Shown here piece by piece: positions 1 to 10,727 of a stretch of 64,000 bases of DNA. The notes below the pieces were generated by a model. The model did not search any database. It was given only the letters and a program-made list of their open reading frames with translations, and was not told the DNA's origin. The translations under genes were made by a program, and so were the position numbers. Position 1 is the first letter of the stretch, and the number at the start of each line of letters is the position of its first letter. Source of the DNA: Nocardia harenae NBRC 108248 (lineage in GTDB: Bacteria > Actinomycetota > Actinomycetes > Mycobacteriales > Mycobacteriaceae). The stretch lies in contig NZ_BDBH01000004.1 of NCBI RefSeq assembly GCF_001612885.1, positions 62,001 to 126,000 of the forward strand. The letters are read 5' to 3'.

Positions 1-1197
<1,197 letters not shown>

Positions 1198-1488
1198 GTC
1201 AGCTCCACTCGTCTATGAGGGTTGGTCATCGGCGGGGCTGTGCCGGTGACCGAGTCTTTCGAGGGTCGTGTGGCGTCCCGAAGGGCTCGGTACGCTGCTT
1301 TCCTCGCGGCTCCGACCTTAACAGTACGCTTGTCCTGTGAACGGCAGGGGGCTGCCCGGCGTGCCGCAGGCGGAGCGCCGACGGCCCGGTCGCGTACTGT
1401 GCTCTCGGGCGTGTGCCGGTCGGATGCCGGAGAACCGCTGCCACTGTAGGAACCAGGAGCCTCCGCTGTCGAGGCGACGCGAGATCGG
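1198..1488. promoter_or_regulatory. Divergent intergenic region between acnA and the Rv1476-like gene
   Basis: These 291 bases separate two divergent genes and must carry both promoters. Open frames inside it on either strand have shadow-like arginine/alanine-rich composition. I see no convincing -35/-10 pair, riboswitch or hairpin with a T run. Confidence 0.4.
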
Positions 1489-2016
1489 ATGGATGCGACC
1501 ACCGTGACCCACTCGGTTTTCGGCCCCATGGCCACCGGCCTGCCCGAGGGCGCCGACCTCGACGAGATCCGCGCGGACCTGGCCGGCGACCACGTGGCCG
1601 CGCCGAGCGGCAAGGACCAGTCGGAGCTGGCCGATCTGGTCGCCGCGGCGCGCGCCGACGGCATCGAGCTGAGCGTGGTCGTGGTGCCGGGCAACCCGTG
1701 GCACGATTCGCAGCTGCGCGATCTCGCCACCGAGGTGGGCAAGTTTCAGCACGGCACCGTCGCGGTCTTCAGCGACGACTGGATCGGCACCGACAGCGAC
1801 AGCATCAGCCGGGTCCGGCTGGAGTGGGCCGAGGACCCGGCCAAGTACAAGGGCGGCGACACCGCCGAGGCGGTCGAGGTCTTCGCGAACCGGCTGGAGC
1901 AGCCGGAGGGGATCTCCTGGGCGGTGCTGACCGGTGTGCTCATCGCCGTCACCGTGCTGCTGGTCGGCGGGCTGGCCTGGCTCAAGGCGCGCAGGCGGGC
2001 CGCCGAGCACTCCTGA
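1489..2016 (+). CDS. Rv1476-like membrane protein of unknown function
   Basis: The 175-residue protein has a soluble N-terminal domain of about 140 residues. One transmembrane helix follows near residues 145-165 (VLTGVLIAVTVLLVGGLAW) with a short basic tail (KARRRAAEHS), so the N-terminal domain probably lies outside and the tail in the cytosol. Size, topology and its place between aconitase and the RipA-type hydrolase match the Rv1476 family of mycobacteria, which has no established function. The ATG at 1489 was chosen as the first in-frame start; an internal ATG at the MATGLPEG segment is possible. A strong terminator follows, so it is probably transcribed alone. Confidence 0.85.
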   Translation: MDATTVTHSVFGPMATGLPEGADLDEIRADLAGDHVAAPSGKDQSELADLVAAARADGIELSVVVVPGNPWHDSQLRDLATEVGKFQHGTVAVFSDDWIGTDSDSISRVRLEWAEDPAKYKGGDTAEAVEVFANRLEQPEGISWAVLTGVLIAVTVLLVGGLAWLKARRRAAEHS

Positions 2017-2025
2017 GCCGACGCG

Positions 2026-2053
2026 CCGTCACCGCTCCGGTGGCGGCTTTTTT
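2026..2053 (+). terminator. Intrinsic terminator after the Rv1476-like gene
   Basis: A 9-bp stem (8 of 9 paired, CCGTCACCG with CGGTGGCGG, 3-base loop) is followed after one base by six T residues. This is the most canonical rho-independent terminator in the window. Confidence 0.85.
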
Positions 2054-2317
2054 CGGCCCGCCGTCGAAATTCCAGCTAACTTTTAGAACGCTCGGTTCGT
2101 TTCGCGCGGAACATCCCGATACCCCTCCGGCAAATTCGTGGCAATGTCCGAATTACGCGGGTGTAGTTCACCGGGAAAAGTTCCTTCGGTAACTCCTGTG
2201 ACGTACGGTTCAACGTGATGCGCCTGGGGAAATAGTGGGGGAAGGGCTTCAAAGCAACCCACGTTCCCGGCGGGTCTGCTGTTGCTTCTGAGTAGTGGTG
2301 TCCCGCTGGAGGTGCCG
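2054..2317 (+). promoter_or_regulatory. Leader region of the RipA-like gene
   Basis: About 260 bases with visibly lower GC than the flanking genes separate the terminator from the NlpC/P60 gene. It is long enough for a structured 5' leader. I looked for the actinobacterial c-di-AMP (ydaO) riboswitch, which sits before some cell-wall hydrolase genes, but the GGGGUGAAUC-type core is absent. The final bases CTGGAGGTGCCG form a good ribosome site for the ATG at 2318. Confidence 0.35.
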
Positions 2318-3754
2318 ATGCGTAACAGTGGCAAATCGAAGAAAAGCCGTCCCCTACGCGTCGCTGCGGGATTGCTGATCGCCGCGGTGTTGCTGGTCGG
2401 CACCGGCCAGGCGCTCGCGGTGCCGCCCCCGCCGCCGAACCCCAGCGACCAGGACATCGCGCGGGCCGGGGCGGCGGTGGACTCCGGCGTCACCGAGGTG
2501 AGCGGCCTCGTCAACGAGGTCGCCGTCGCCGACCAGCAGCTGCAGGTGCTCGACGACGAGGTGGCGCGCACCCGCGAAGAGGTCAACAAGGCGCTGGTCG
2601 ACCTGCAGAACGCCAGGGACACCGCGGACGCCGCCGCGGCGCACGTGACCGACACCCTGCAGTCGCTCGCCGCCGCAGGCGACCAGGTGATCCGGGCCCG
2701 CTCCGACTTCGACGACTTCGCCACCGAGGCGTACACCCGCCCCGGCGCCACCTCCATGGTGAGCTACCTCTCCGCCGCCACCCCGGACGCCGCGCTGGAC
2801 CGGGCCCAGGTGCTCGACCTGGTCTCCAGGCGGCAGCAGTCGGTGCTGGACGGGCTGCGCCGCGCGCAGATCGATCAGGGCAACCGGAATTCCGAGGCGC
2901 GCCACGCCAAGTCGGTCGCCGACACGGCCGCCGCCGACGCCGAGGTCAAGAAGGACGCGGCGCAGAACGCGGTGACCGCCGCGACCGCCGAGCTGGACCG
3001 GCAGACCGTGCAGCGGAATGTGCTGCAGCAGGCCCGCGACGCCGCCCAGGGCCGGCTGGACGCGGCGCGCTCCACCGTCTCCGGGCTACAGGACCAGCGC
3101 GCGGTCTGGATCGACTGGGATCGGCAGCGCAAAGCCGAGGAGGCGGCCATCAGGGCGGCGGCCGCGGCGGCCGCCGCCCGCGCCGCCGTCGACCAGGCCG
3201 CGCGCGACCGCGCCGCCACCCTGAACCAGGGCAGCAGGCCGCACACCCAGCTGGAGGCGACGCCGTCCACGCCGGGCAAACCGAAGAAGCCCAAGCCCGC
3301 CAAGCCCTCCTCGCCCTCGGTGCACGGCTCGGCGGCGGTGGAGACCGTGGTGGACCGCGCCATGTCCCAGCTCGGCGTCACCTACGCCTGGGGCGGCGGC
3401 GACGAGGACGGCCCCACCCTCGGCATCAGGGACGGCGGCGTCGCCGACCAGCACGGCGACTACAAGAAGGTCGGCTTCGACTGCTCCGGGCTGATGCTCT
3501 ACGCCTTCGCAGGCATCGGGGTGGCGCTGCCGCACTACAGTGGCTACCAGTACAACGCGGGCACCCGCGTCCCGGTCGAGCAGCGGCGCCGCGGCGACAT
3601 GCTCTTCTGGGGCGCGGGCGGGAGCCAGCACGTCGCGCTCTACCTCGGCGACGGCACCATGATCGAGGCACCGCAGTCCGGCGACGTCGTGAAGGTGTCG
3701 CCGGTCCGCACGGGCGGGATCATGCCGTACGCGGTGCGGATCGTCACCGGCTGA
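2318..3754 (+). CDS. ripA: RipA-type NlpC/P60 peptidoglycan endopeptidase
   Basis: Secreted endopeptidase expected to cut peptide stems of peptidoglycan during cell separation. The ATG at 2318 has GGAGG 5 bases upstream and is followed by basic residues and a hydrophobic signal segment ending in GTGQALA. Residues about 40-300 are an alanine- and charge-rich coiled coil, then comes a proline/lysine linker, and residues about 340-478 form the NlpC/P60 domain. The triad is intact: Cys389 (FDCSGL), His438 (QHVAL) and Glu450 (MIEA). Its spacing of 49 and 12 residues equals that of M. tuberculosis RipA (Cys383, His432, Glu444), and the length of 478 is close to 472. The coiled coil probably autoinhibits the enzyme, by analogy. 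Confidence 0.93.
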   Translation: MRNSGKSKKSRPLRVAAGLLIAAVLLVGTGQALAVPPPPPNPSDQDIARAGAAVDSGVTEVSGLVNEVAVADQQLQVLDDEVARTREEVNKALVDLQNARDTADAAAAHVTDTLQSLAAAGDQVIRARSDFDDFATEAYTRPGATSMVSYLSAATPDAALDRAQVLDLVSRRQQSVLDGLRRAQIDQGNRNSEARHAKSVADTAAADAEVKKDAAQNAVTAATAELDRQTVQRNVLQQARDAAQGRLDAARSTVSGLQDQRAVWIDWDRQRKAEEAAIRAAAAAAAARAAVDQAARDRAATLNQGSRPHTQLEATPSTPGKPKKPKPAKPSSPSVHGSAAVETVVDRAMSQLGVTYAWGGGDEDGPTLGIRDGGVADQHGDYKKVGFDCSGLMLYAFAGIGVALPHYSGYQYNAGTRVPVEQRRRGDMLFWGAGGSQHVALYLGDGTMIEAPQSGDVVKVSPVRTGGIMPYAVRIVTG

Positions 3755-3852
3755 CCGGGTGCGCGGCCTGCGAAGTCGCACCGGTTGCGGCGCAGCGGCC
3801 CATTACCTGGAATAGTTGTGGCAGCACGCACAGGACCGAGGCGAAAGCGGGG

Positions 3853-5046
3853 ATGTTGGTGACTTCGACGGATGGTGTGAGCGGGGTAGGTCTGGCGAAG
3901 GAGTCGCCCGCACCCGGCAGCACCCTGGAGCGTGACGTGCAGCTCCTCGAGAAGGCGATCTACGAGGTCAAGCGGGTCATCGTGGGTCAGGACCGGCTCG
4001 TGGAACGGCTGCTCGTCGGCGTGCTCGCGCGCGGCCACGTGCTGCTGGAGGGCGTGCCCGGCATCGCCAAGACGCTCGCCGTCGAGACCTTCGCCACCGT
4101 GGTCGGCGGCTCGTTCTCCCGGGTGCAGTTCACCCCGGACCTGGTGCCGACCGACCTCGTCGGCACCAGGATCTACCGCCAGGGCAGGGAGGAGTTCGAC
4201 ACCGAGCTCGGCCCCGTGGTCGCGAACTTCGTGCTCGCCGACGAGATCAACCGCGCCCCCGCCAAGGTGCAGTCGGCGCTGCTCGAGGTGATGGCCGAGC
4301 GGCACGTCTCGATCGGCGGCAAGACCTACCCCATGCCGGATCCGTTCCTGGTCATGGCGACCCAGAACCCGATCGAGAGCGAGGGCGTCTACCCGCTCCC
4401 CGAGGCGCAGCGCGACCGCTTCCTCTTCAAGGTCGTGGTGGATTACCCCACGGTCGAGGAGGAGCGCGAGATCATCTACCGGATGGGCGTCACCCCGCCC
4501 ACCGCGAACCGGATCCTCACCCCCGAGGACCTGATCCGGCTGCAGAAGCTCGCCGCCGACACCTTCGTGCACCACGCGCTCGTCGACTACGTGGTCCGGG
4601 TGATCGCCGCGACCCGCAAGCCGCTGGAGTTCGGCATGCAGGACGTCGCGAGCTGGATCGCCTACGGCGCCTCGCCGCGCGCCAGCCTCGGAATCATCGC
4701 CGCCGCCCGCTCGGTGGCGCTGATCCGCGGCCGCGACTACGTGGTCCCGCAGGACGTGGTCGAGGTGATCCCGGACGTGCTGCGGCACCGGCTGGTGCTC
4801 TCCTACGACGCGCTGGCCGACGAGGTCTCGCCGGAGGACGTCATCCGGCGGGTGCTGCAGACCGTCGGGCTGCCGCAGGTGGCGCCGCAGGCGGTCGCGG
4901 GCAGCAACGGCGCGGGTGCCCCGCCGGTCCCGGCCCAGCAGCAGCCGAACCCGGCGCAGCAGCAGGCCGTGCCGCCGCAGCCCGCCCCGCAGCAGCAGCC
5001 GTACGGCACGCCGGTCCCGCAGGCCGCCAACAACCAGTCGCAGTGA
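3853..5046 (+). CDS. moxR: MoxR-family AAA+ ATPase
   Basis: MoxR ATPases act as chaperones that activate or insert metal centres in partner proteins bearing a VWA domain. Walker A (GVPGIAKT) is near residues 67-74 and Walker B (LADEIN) near 127; the sensor region MATQNPIE follows. The core ends near residue 330 and is followed by a disordered tail of proline and glutamine repeats that the family does not require. It heads a three-gene unit with the DUF58 and VWA genes, each start overlapping the previous stop, which is the usual MoxR-DUF58-VWA arrangement and matches Rv1479-Rv1481. The ribosome site at 3853 is weak. Confidence 0.93.
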   Translation: MLVTSTDGVSGVGLAKESPAPGSTLERDVQLLEKAIYEVKRVIVGQDRLVERLLVGVLARGHVLLEGVPGIAKTLAVETFATVVGGSFSRVQFTPDLVPTDLVGTRIYRQGREEFDTELGPVVANFVLADEINRAPAKVQSALLEVMAERHVSIGGKTYPMPDPFLVMATQNPIESEGVYPLPEAQRDRFLFKVVVDYPTVEEEREIIYRMGVTPPTANRILTPEDLIRLQKLAADTFVHHALVDYVVRVIAATRKPLEFGMQDVASWIAYGASPRASLGIIAAARSVALIRGRDYVVPQDVVEVIPDVLRHRLVLSYDALADEVSPEDVIRRVLQTVGLPQVAPQAVAGSNGAGAPPVPAQQQPNPAQQQAVPPQPAPQQQPYGTPVPQAANNQSQ

Positions 5047-6029
5047 CGGCGGCCTCCGAACCGGCTGCCCGCGTGATGAATCCGACCCACGCCCCGCCCT
5101 CGTTCCGGGCCGGCGAGCTCACCGACCCGAAGCTGACGGCGGCGCTGAAGACACTCGAGCTCACCGTGCGCAGGCGGCTCGACGGCGTGCTGCACGGCGA
5201 CCACCTCGGGCTCATCCCCGGCCCCGGCTCGGAGCCCGGCGAGGCCAGGATCTACCAGCCCGGCGACGACGTGCGCCAGATGGACTGGTCGGTCACCGCC
5301 CGCACCACCAACCCGCACGTCCGGCAGATGATCGCCGACCGGGAGCTGGAGACCTGGATCGTGGTCGACCTCTCGGCCAGCCTGGATTTCGGCACCGCGC
5401 TCTGCCAGAAGCGCGATCTCGCCATCGCCGCCGCGGCCGCCGTCACCCACCTGACCAGCGGCGGCGGCAACCGGATCGGCGCGGTGGTCGCGACCGGCGA
5501 GCGGCTGGTGCGGATCCCCGCGCGCAGCGGTCGGGTGCACGCGCAGTCGCTGCTGCGCGATATCGCCACCACCCCGCACGCCGCCGACGGGGTGCGCGGC
5601 GACCTGAGGGCGGGCATCGAGTCGCTGCGCAGGCCGCAGCGCAAACGCGGCCTCGCGGTGATCATCAGCGACTTCCTCGGCGATATCGACTGGCAGCGCT
5701 CGCTGCGCGCCATCTCGGCGCGGCACGACCTGCTCGCCGTCGAGGTGCTCGACCCCCGTGACCTGACCCTGCCGGACGTCGGCGACGTGGTGCTGCACGA
5801 CCCGGAGACCGGGCGCACCCGCGAGTTCACCGTCACGAACACCCTGCGGGCCGATTACGCGGCCGCCGCGGAGCAGCACCGTACCCAGGTGGAGCAGGCG
5901 CTGCGCAGCTGCGGTGCGCCGGTGCTCCCGCTGCGTACCGACCGGGACTGGATCGCCGACGTGGTCCGGTTCGTGTCCACCCGGCGCCACAGCTTCGGCG
6001 CCCCGACCGGCGGGGTGCCCCGGCAGTGA
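5043..6029 (+). CDS. DUF58 domain protein of the MoxR operon
   Basis: The 328-residue protein carries the DUF58 hallmark near residues 70-90 (GPGSEPGEARIYQPGDDVRQ, then MDWSVTARTT). It also has a VWA-like fold start with IVVDLSASLDFG. DUF58 proteins are usually co-encoded with MoxR and are thought to be its substrate or adaptor; the biochemical role is unknown. The GTG start overlaps the moxR stop by four bases (GTGA) and the end overlaps the next gene in the same way, so the three are translationally coupled. No signal peptide is visible, so the protein is cytosolic. It is the counterpart of Rv1480. Confidence 0.9.
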   Translation: MTAASEPAARVMNPTHAPPSFRAGELTDPKLTAALKTLELTVRRRLDGVLHGDHLGLIPGPGSEPGEARIYQPGDDVRQMDWSVTARTTNPHVRQMIADRELETWIVVDLSASLDFGTALCQKRDLAIAAAAAVTHLTSGGGNRIGAVVATGERLVRIPARSGRVHAQSLLRDIATTPHAADGVRGDLRAGIESLRRPQRKRGLAVIISDFLGDIDWQRSLRAISARHDLLAVEVLDPRDLTLPDVGDVVLHDPETGRTREFTVTNTLRADYAAAAEQHRTQVEQALRSCGAPVLPLRTDRDWIADVVRFVSTRRHSFGAPTGGVPRQ

Positions 6030-7027
6030 GCATTTCCCACTTCACCACACCGATCTGGCTCGGATTCCTCGCCGTCGTCGCGCTCATCGTGCTCGGCTAC
6101 GTGCTGGTGCAGCGCGGCAGGCACCGGCAGATGCTGCGCTTCGGCAACATGGAGCTGCTGGAGAAGGTCGCGCCTGCCAGGCCGAGCCCGTTCCGGCACG
6201 CGCCGATCGCGCTCATGCTGGTCGGGCTGATCTTCCTGACCATCGCCGCGGCCGGGCCGACCAGCGTGCAGAAGGTGCCGCGGAACCGCGCGACCGTCAT
6301 GATCGTCATGGACGTCTCGCTCTCCATGGAGGCCACCGACGTCGCGCCGAACCGGCTGCAGGTCGCGCAGAAGGCGGGCAAGGACTTCGTCGACGGGCTC
6401 CCCGAGGGGCTGAACATCGGCTTTGTGAGCTTCGCGGGCACCGCCTCGGTGATGGTCTCGCCGACGACGAACCACGAGGCGGTGAAGGCCTCCATCGACA
6501 ATGTGAAGCTCGCCGAGCGCACCGCCACCGGCGAGGGCATCCTGACCGCGCTGCAGGCCATCGACACGCTCGCCTCGGTGCTCGGCGGGGCGCAGGAGCC
6601 GCCGCCCGCCCGGATCGTGCTGATGTCGGACGGCAAGCAGACCGTTCCCGACTTCAACGACCAGGACGATCCCCGGCACGAGTTCGTCGCGGCCCGGCTG
6701 GCCAAGACCAAGAACGTCCCCATCTCGACCATCTCCTTCGGCACCAAGTGGGGCGTGGTGCACATCCCGCGGCCCGAGGGCGGCACCGACGACGTCCGGG
6801 TCGAGGTGGACGACGACGCCATGCGCGAGATCGCCCGCCTCTCCGGCGGCGAGTTCTACACGGCGTCCTCGCTGCAGGAGCTGACCTCGGTCTACGACAC
6901 CCTGGAGGAGCAGATCGGCTACGAGCTCACCAGGGGTGACGCCAGCCGCCCCTGGTTGCTGCTCGGCATGCTGCTCGTCGCCGCCGGCGTGGTCACCGGG
7001 CTGCTCCGGCGCCAGCGGCTGCCGTGA
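6026..7027 (+). CDS. VWA-domain membrane protein of the MoxR operon
   Basis: The 333-residue protein has transmembrane segments near residues 10-28 and 55-75 and a third at the C-terminus (310-330). Between them is a von Willebrand A domain with an intact metal site: DVSLS near residue 95, a threonine in RTATGEG, and an aspartate in LMSDGKQT. It is BatA/Rv1481-like and is the likely membrane-anchored client of the MoxR ATPase encoded two genes upstream. The GTG start overlaps the DUF58 stop by four bases. The protein ends in a short basic tail (LLRRQRLP). Confidence 0.91.
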   Translation: MSISHFTTPIWLGFLAVVALIVLGYVLVQRGRHRQMLRFGNMELLEKVAPARPSPFRHAPIALMLVGLIFLTIAAAGPTSVQKVPRNRATVMIVMDVSLSMEATDVAPNRLQVAQKAGKDFVDGLPEGLNIGFVSFAGTASVMVSPTTNHEAVKASIDNVKLAERTATGEGILTALQAIDTLASVLGGAQEPPPARIVLMSDGKQTVPDFNDQDDPRHEFVAARLAKTKNVPISTISFGTKWGVVHIPRPEGGTDDVRVEVDDDAMREIARLSGGEFYTASSLQELTSVYDTLEEQIGYELTRGDASRPWLLLGMLLVAAGVVTGLLRRQRLP

Positions 7028-7118
7028 TCCGTTGTGCTGTCTCACACGGCGGCGGCGGTGCGCGAATGACGGTCGGACAAACCTGGTGGCCTCGTCGTGA
7101 TCTCGGGATTCGAGCGGG

Positions 7119-7847
<729 letters not shown>

Positions 7848-7894
7848 CCCCCGCTTTCCGACACTCTCACGAACCTCAGGAGAACCGAGAACCC

Positions 7895-8725
7895 ATGGGC
7901 GGACTGCTCGAAGGCAAGACCATCCTGATCACCGGGATCATCACCGACGCGTCCATCGCGTTCCGCGCGGCGGCGATCGCGCAGGAGCAGGACGCGACCG
8001 TGCTGATCACCGGGATCCCGGAGCGGCTGCGGCTGATCGATCGGATCGCCAAGCGGCTCCCGAAGGAGGTCCCGCCCGCGATCGGCCTCGACATCACCAA
8101 CGAGGACGACCTGAACGCGCTGGCGGGCAAGGTCCGCGAGCTGGCCCCGCAGGGCCTGGACGGCGTGCTGCACTCCATCGCCTTCGCCCCGCGCACCCTC
8201 ATGGGCCCCGAGGCCAAGCCGTTCCTGGAGGGCCCCGGCCCGGACGCCGCCAAGGCCTTCGAGATCTCGGCCTGGAGCTACGCCTCGCTGGCCCGCGCGG
8301 TGCTCCCGGTGCTGAACGAGGGCGCCTCGCTGGTCGGCATGGACTTCGACCCGCGCACCGCCATGCCGTACTACAACTGGATGGGCGTGGCCAAGGCCGC
8401 GCTGGAGTCGGTGAACCGGTACGTGGCGCGCGAGGTCGGCGAGGCCAAGCGGGCCCGCTCCAACCTGGTCGCCGCGGGCCCGATCAAGACGCTGGCCGCC
8501 AAGGCCATCGCGGGCACCGCCACCGACGACGCGGCCAAGCTGAACCAGCTCAACGAGTACTGGGACGGTGCCTCGCCGATCGGCTGGAACGTGGACGACC
8601 CGACCGCGGTGGGCAAGTCCATCGTGGCGCTGCTCTCCGACTGGCTGCCCGCCACCACCGGCTCCATCGTCTACGTGGACGGCGGCGCCAGCCACAACAC
8701 CTGGCTCCCGGAGAGCTTCAACTGA
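7895..8725 (+). CDS. inhA: Enoyl-ACP reductase InhA
   Basis: NADH-dependent trans-2-enoyl-ACP reductase of FAS-II, the target of activated isoniazid. The ATG at 7895 follows CTCAGGAGAACCGAGAACCC with an AGGAGA ribosome site. The 276-residue protein begins [20 protein letters not shown], very close to the mycobacterial enzyme. The counterpart of Ser94 (HSIAF, residue 94) is conserved. The catalytic Tyr and Lys lie in [11 protein letters not shown] near residues 160 and 167, matching Tyr158 and Lys165. The C-terminal GGA segment is present. It is downstream of mabA and upstream of ferrochelatase, as in mycobacteria. Confidence 0.97.
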   Translation: MGGLLEGKTILITGIITDASIAFRAAAIAQEQDATVLITGIPERLRLIDRIAKRLPKEVPPAIGLDITNEDDLNALAGKVRELAPQGLDGVLHSIAFAPRTLMGPEAKPFLEGPGPDAAKAFEISAWSYASLARAVLPVLNEGASLVGMDFDPRTAMPYYNWMGVAKAALESVNRYVAREVGEAKRARSNLVAAGPIKTLAAKAIAGTATDDAAKLNQLNEYWDGASPIGWNVDDPTAVGKSIVALLSDWLPATTGSIVYVDGGASHNTWLPESFN

Positions 8726-8745
8726 CCGACCCCGAGGAGGCTCCC

Positions 8746-9798
8746 GTGGCCGCACAGGCCGACGCACTCTTGCTGCTGTCGTTCGGCGGCCCGGAGCGTC
8801 CCGAGGACGTGATGCCGTTCCTGGAGAACGTGACCAGGGGCCGCAATGTCCCCCGCGAGCGGCTGCTCGCGGTCGCCGAGCACTACCACCACTTCGGCGG
8901 GCGGTCGCCGATCAACGAGCTCAACCTGGCGATCATCGCCGCGGTCGAGGCGGAGCTCGCGGCCGCCGGGCTGGAGCTGCCGGTGTACTTCGGCAATCGG
9001 AACTGGCACCCCATGGTGGAGGACACCGTGCGCCGGATGGCGGCCGACGGGGTGCGCTCGGCGCTGGTCTTCCCGACCTCGGCGTGGGGCGGGTACTCCG
9101 GCTGCCTCCAGTACCACGAGGACATCGCCCGTGCCCGGGGTGCGGTGGGCGATTCCGCGCCGCGGCTGCTGAAGCTGCGGCAGTACTTCGACCACCCGCT
9201 GCTCATCGCGGCGTTCGCGGACGCCGTCGAAACCGCTGTGGCCGAGCTGCCCGCCGATCGGCGCGACCGGGCACGGCTGGTCTTCACCGCGCACTCCGTT
9301 CCGGTCGCCGCGGACGGCACCGCGGGCCCGCCCGCGCTCGGCGGGCACCTGTACTCCCGCCAGGTCACCGAGGCGGCCCGGCTCTGCGCCGAGGCGGCCG
9401 GGTTCGCCGACTTCGACGTGGTGTGGCAGTCCCGCTCCGGCCCCCCGCACATCCCGTGGCTGGAGCCCGACATCGTCGACCACCTGGACGCGTTGAGCGG
9501 CAAGGGAATCGACGCCGTCGTGGTCTGCCCGATCGGCTTCGTCTCCGACCACCTCGAGGTCATCTGGGATCTGGACAACGAGGCCGAGGAGCGCGCCCGC
9601 GAACTCGGTATGGCCTTCGCCCGCGCCGGCACCCCCGGCGCCGACCCCCGCTTCGCCCAGCTGGTCCTCGAGCTGATCGACGAGCACCTCGCCGCCGCCC
9701 CCGCCCGCAAACTCGGCACCGTCCCCGGCTTCGGATCGACTGCTGACGGCACCCCGTGCGCCGTCGGCTGCTGCGCACCCCCGCGACGCCCTTCCTGA
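8746..9798 (+). CDS. hemH: Coproporphyrin III ferrochelatase
   Basis: Inserts iron into coproporphyrin III in the haem route used by actinobacteria (the gene is also called cpfC). The 350-residue protein starts at GTG 8746 after CCGAGGAGGCTCCC. Family blocks are [10 protein letters not shown] near the N-terminus, FTAHSVPV near residue 180 and [17 protein letters not shown] near 258. The C-terminal CAVGCC together with an internal cysteine (GYSGCLQY) matches the [2Fe-2S] ligands of actinobacterial ferrochelatases. It follows inhA by 20 bases and is probably cotranscribed with mabA-inhA; a long hairpin closes the unit. Confidence 0.95.
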   Translation: MAAQADALLLLSFGGPERPEDVMPFLENVTRGRNVPRERLLAVAEHYHHFGGRSPINELNLAIIAAVEAELAAAGLELPVYFGNRNWHPMVEDTVRRMAADGVRSALVFPTSAWGGYSGCLQYHEDIARARGAVGDSAPRLLKLRQYFDHPLLIAAFADAVETAVAELPADRRDRARLVFTAHSVPVAADGTAGPPALGGHLYSRQVTEAARLCAEAAGFADFDVVWQSRSGPPHIPWLEPDIVDHLDALSGKGIDAVVVCPIGFVSDHLEVIWDLDNEAEERARELGMAFARAGTPGADPRFAQLVLELIDEHLAAAPARKLGTVPGFGSTADGTPCAVGCCAPPRRPS

Positions 9799-9827
9799 GC
9801 GAAGGCGAGCTGGTGCCGAAAGCAGGA

Positions 9828-9857
9828 GTGGCCCCGGAGAGATTTCTCCGGGGCCAC
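9828..9857. terminator. Perfect 13-bp hairpin between hemH and the tRNA gene
   Basis: GTGGCCCCGGAGA and its exact complement are separated by a 4-base loop (GATT). It lies 29 bases after the hemH stop and 3 bases beyond the 3' end of the oppositely read tRNA, so it can stop both transcripts. No T run follows. Confidence 0.75.
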
Positions 9858-9859
9858 GG

Positions 9860-9936
9860 TGGTAGCGGGGACAGGATTTGAACCTGCGGCCTCTGGGTTA
9901 TGAGCCCAGCGAGCTACCGAGCTGCTCCACCCCGCG
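9860..9936 (-). tRNA. Initiator tRNA-Met (anticodon CAT)
   Basis: The reverse strand folds into a 77-base cloverleaf beginning CGCGGGGTGGAGCAGC, with anticodon loop CTCATAA and an encoded 3' CCA. Two initiator marks are present: the first base pair is mismatched (C1 against U72), and the anticodon stem ends in three G:C pairs (GGG/CCC). The T loop reads GGTTCAAATCC. Elongator tRNA-Met lacks these features. Confidence 0.96.
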
Positions 9937-10003
9937 TCGCATCCCCTACGTTACACACCGCCCGCCGAGAAGCGAAATCGCCTGCATACGGCACGATGCT
10001 GTG

Positions 10004-10627
10004 ATGCTGCCGGAAATCCTGAACGGCGCGGGCATCGCCGTCTTCGCCGCCTCTGGCGCCCTGGTCGGGGTGCGCAAGGACCTCGATCTGTGGGGCATCC
10101 TCACGGTCGGCGTGCTGACCGGGGTGGGCGGGGGCATCCTGCGCGACGTGCTGCTCGGCCGGGTACCGCCGGTCGCGGTGCAGGACTGGGTGCCGATCGG
10201 CATCGCCTCGCTCGCGGCGCTGCTGGTCTTCTTCTTCCATCCGGCCTTCACCGCGCTGCGCCGGACGATCCTGGTGTTCGATGCCATCGGGATGGGGCTC
10301 TTCGCCGCCACCGGCGCCGCGATCGCGCTCGACCTGCACAGCAGCCCGTCGGCGGCGGCGCTGGTCGGGCTGCTCACGGCGGTGGGCGGCGGCATCCTGC
10401 GGGACGTGCTGGTCCGCGAGATCCCGTTGCTGCTGCAGCCATCGGATCTGTACGCGGTGCCCGCGGTGCTCGGGGCGGCGATCGTGGCGCTCGGCGGCAC
10501 CTACACCGCCGTCGCGCAGTCGGTGTGGCTGGTCATCGGCGCGGTGGCGGCGACCGTGCTGCGGCTGCTCGGCCTGCTCTTCGGCTGGCGGCTGCCGACG
10601 GCACCCCGGCCCCGGTTCCCGGGTTGA
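10004..10627 (+). CDS. TRIC-like cation channel (UPF0126/YadS family)
   Basis: The protein of 207 residues is made of about six or seven hydrophobic helices and two internal copies of a glycine-rich motif (GVGGGILRDVLLG near residue 40 and AVGGGILRDVLVRE near residue 125). This duplication defines the UPF0126 family, whose characterised members are trimeric intracellular cation-type channels; the transported ion is not known here. The open frame continues upstream through the tRNA, so the true start must lie after it. The ATG at 10004 (MLPEILNGAG) is the likely one. Codons upstream belong to the tRNA gene on the other strand. Confidence 0.88.
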   Translation: MLPEILNGAGIAVFAASGALVGVRKDLDLWGILTVGVLTGVGGGILRDVLLGRVPPVAVQDWVPIGIASLAALLVFFFHPAFTALRRTILVFDAIGMGLFAATGAAIALDLHSSPSAAALVGLLTAVGGGILRDVLVREIPLLLQPSDLYAVPAVLGAAIVALGGTYTAVAQSVWLVIGAVAATVLRLLGLLFGWRLPTAPRPRFPG

Positions 10628-10727
10628 GCGGCAGCCGGGCCGAAGGGCGCGCGGATCGCTGCCGAACAGTGCCGCGCGGCGGGTCCGCAGGCGGGGCGTG
10701 CCGTGCCGTGCCGCCGAACGGCGGTCC

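Noticed and set aside
2160..2317. Possible c-di-AMP (ydaO) riboswitch before the RipA-like gene
   Set aside because: There are GGGGAA-like stretches, but the conserved core and the long-range closing elements are not seen.
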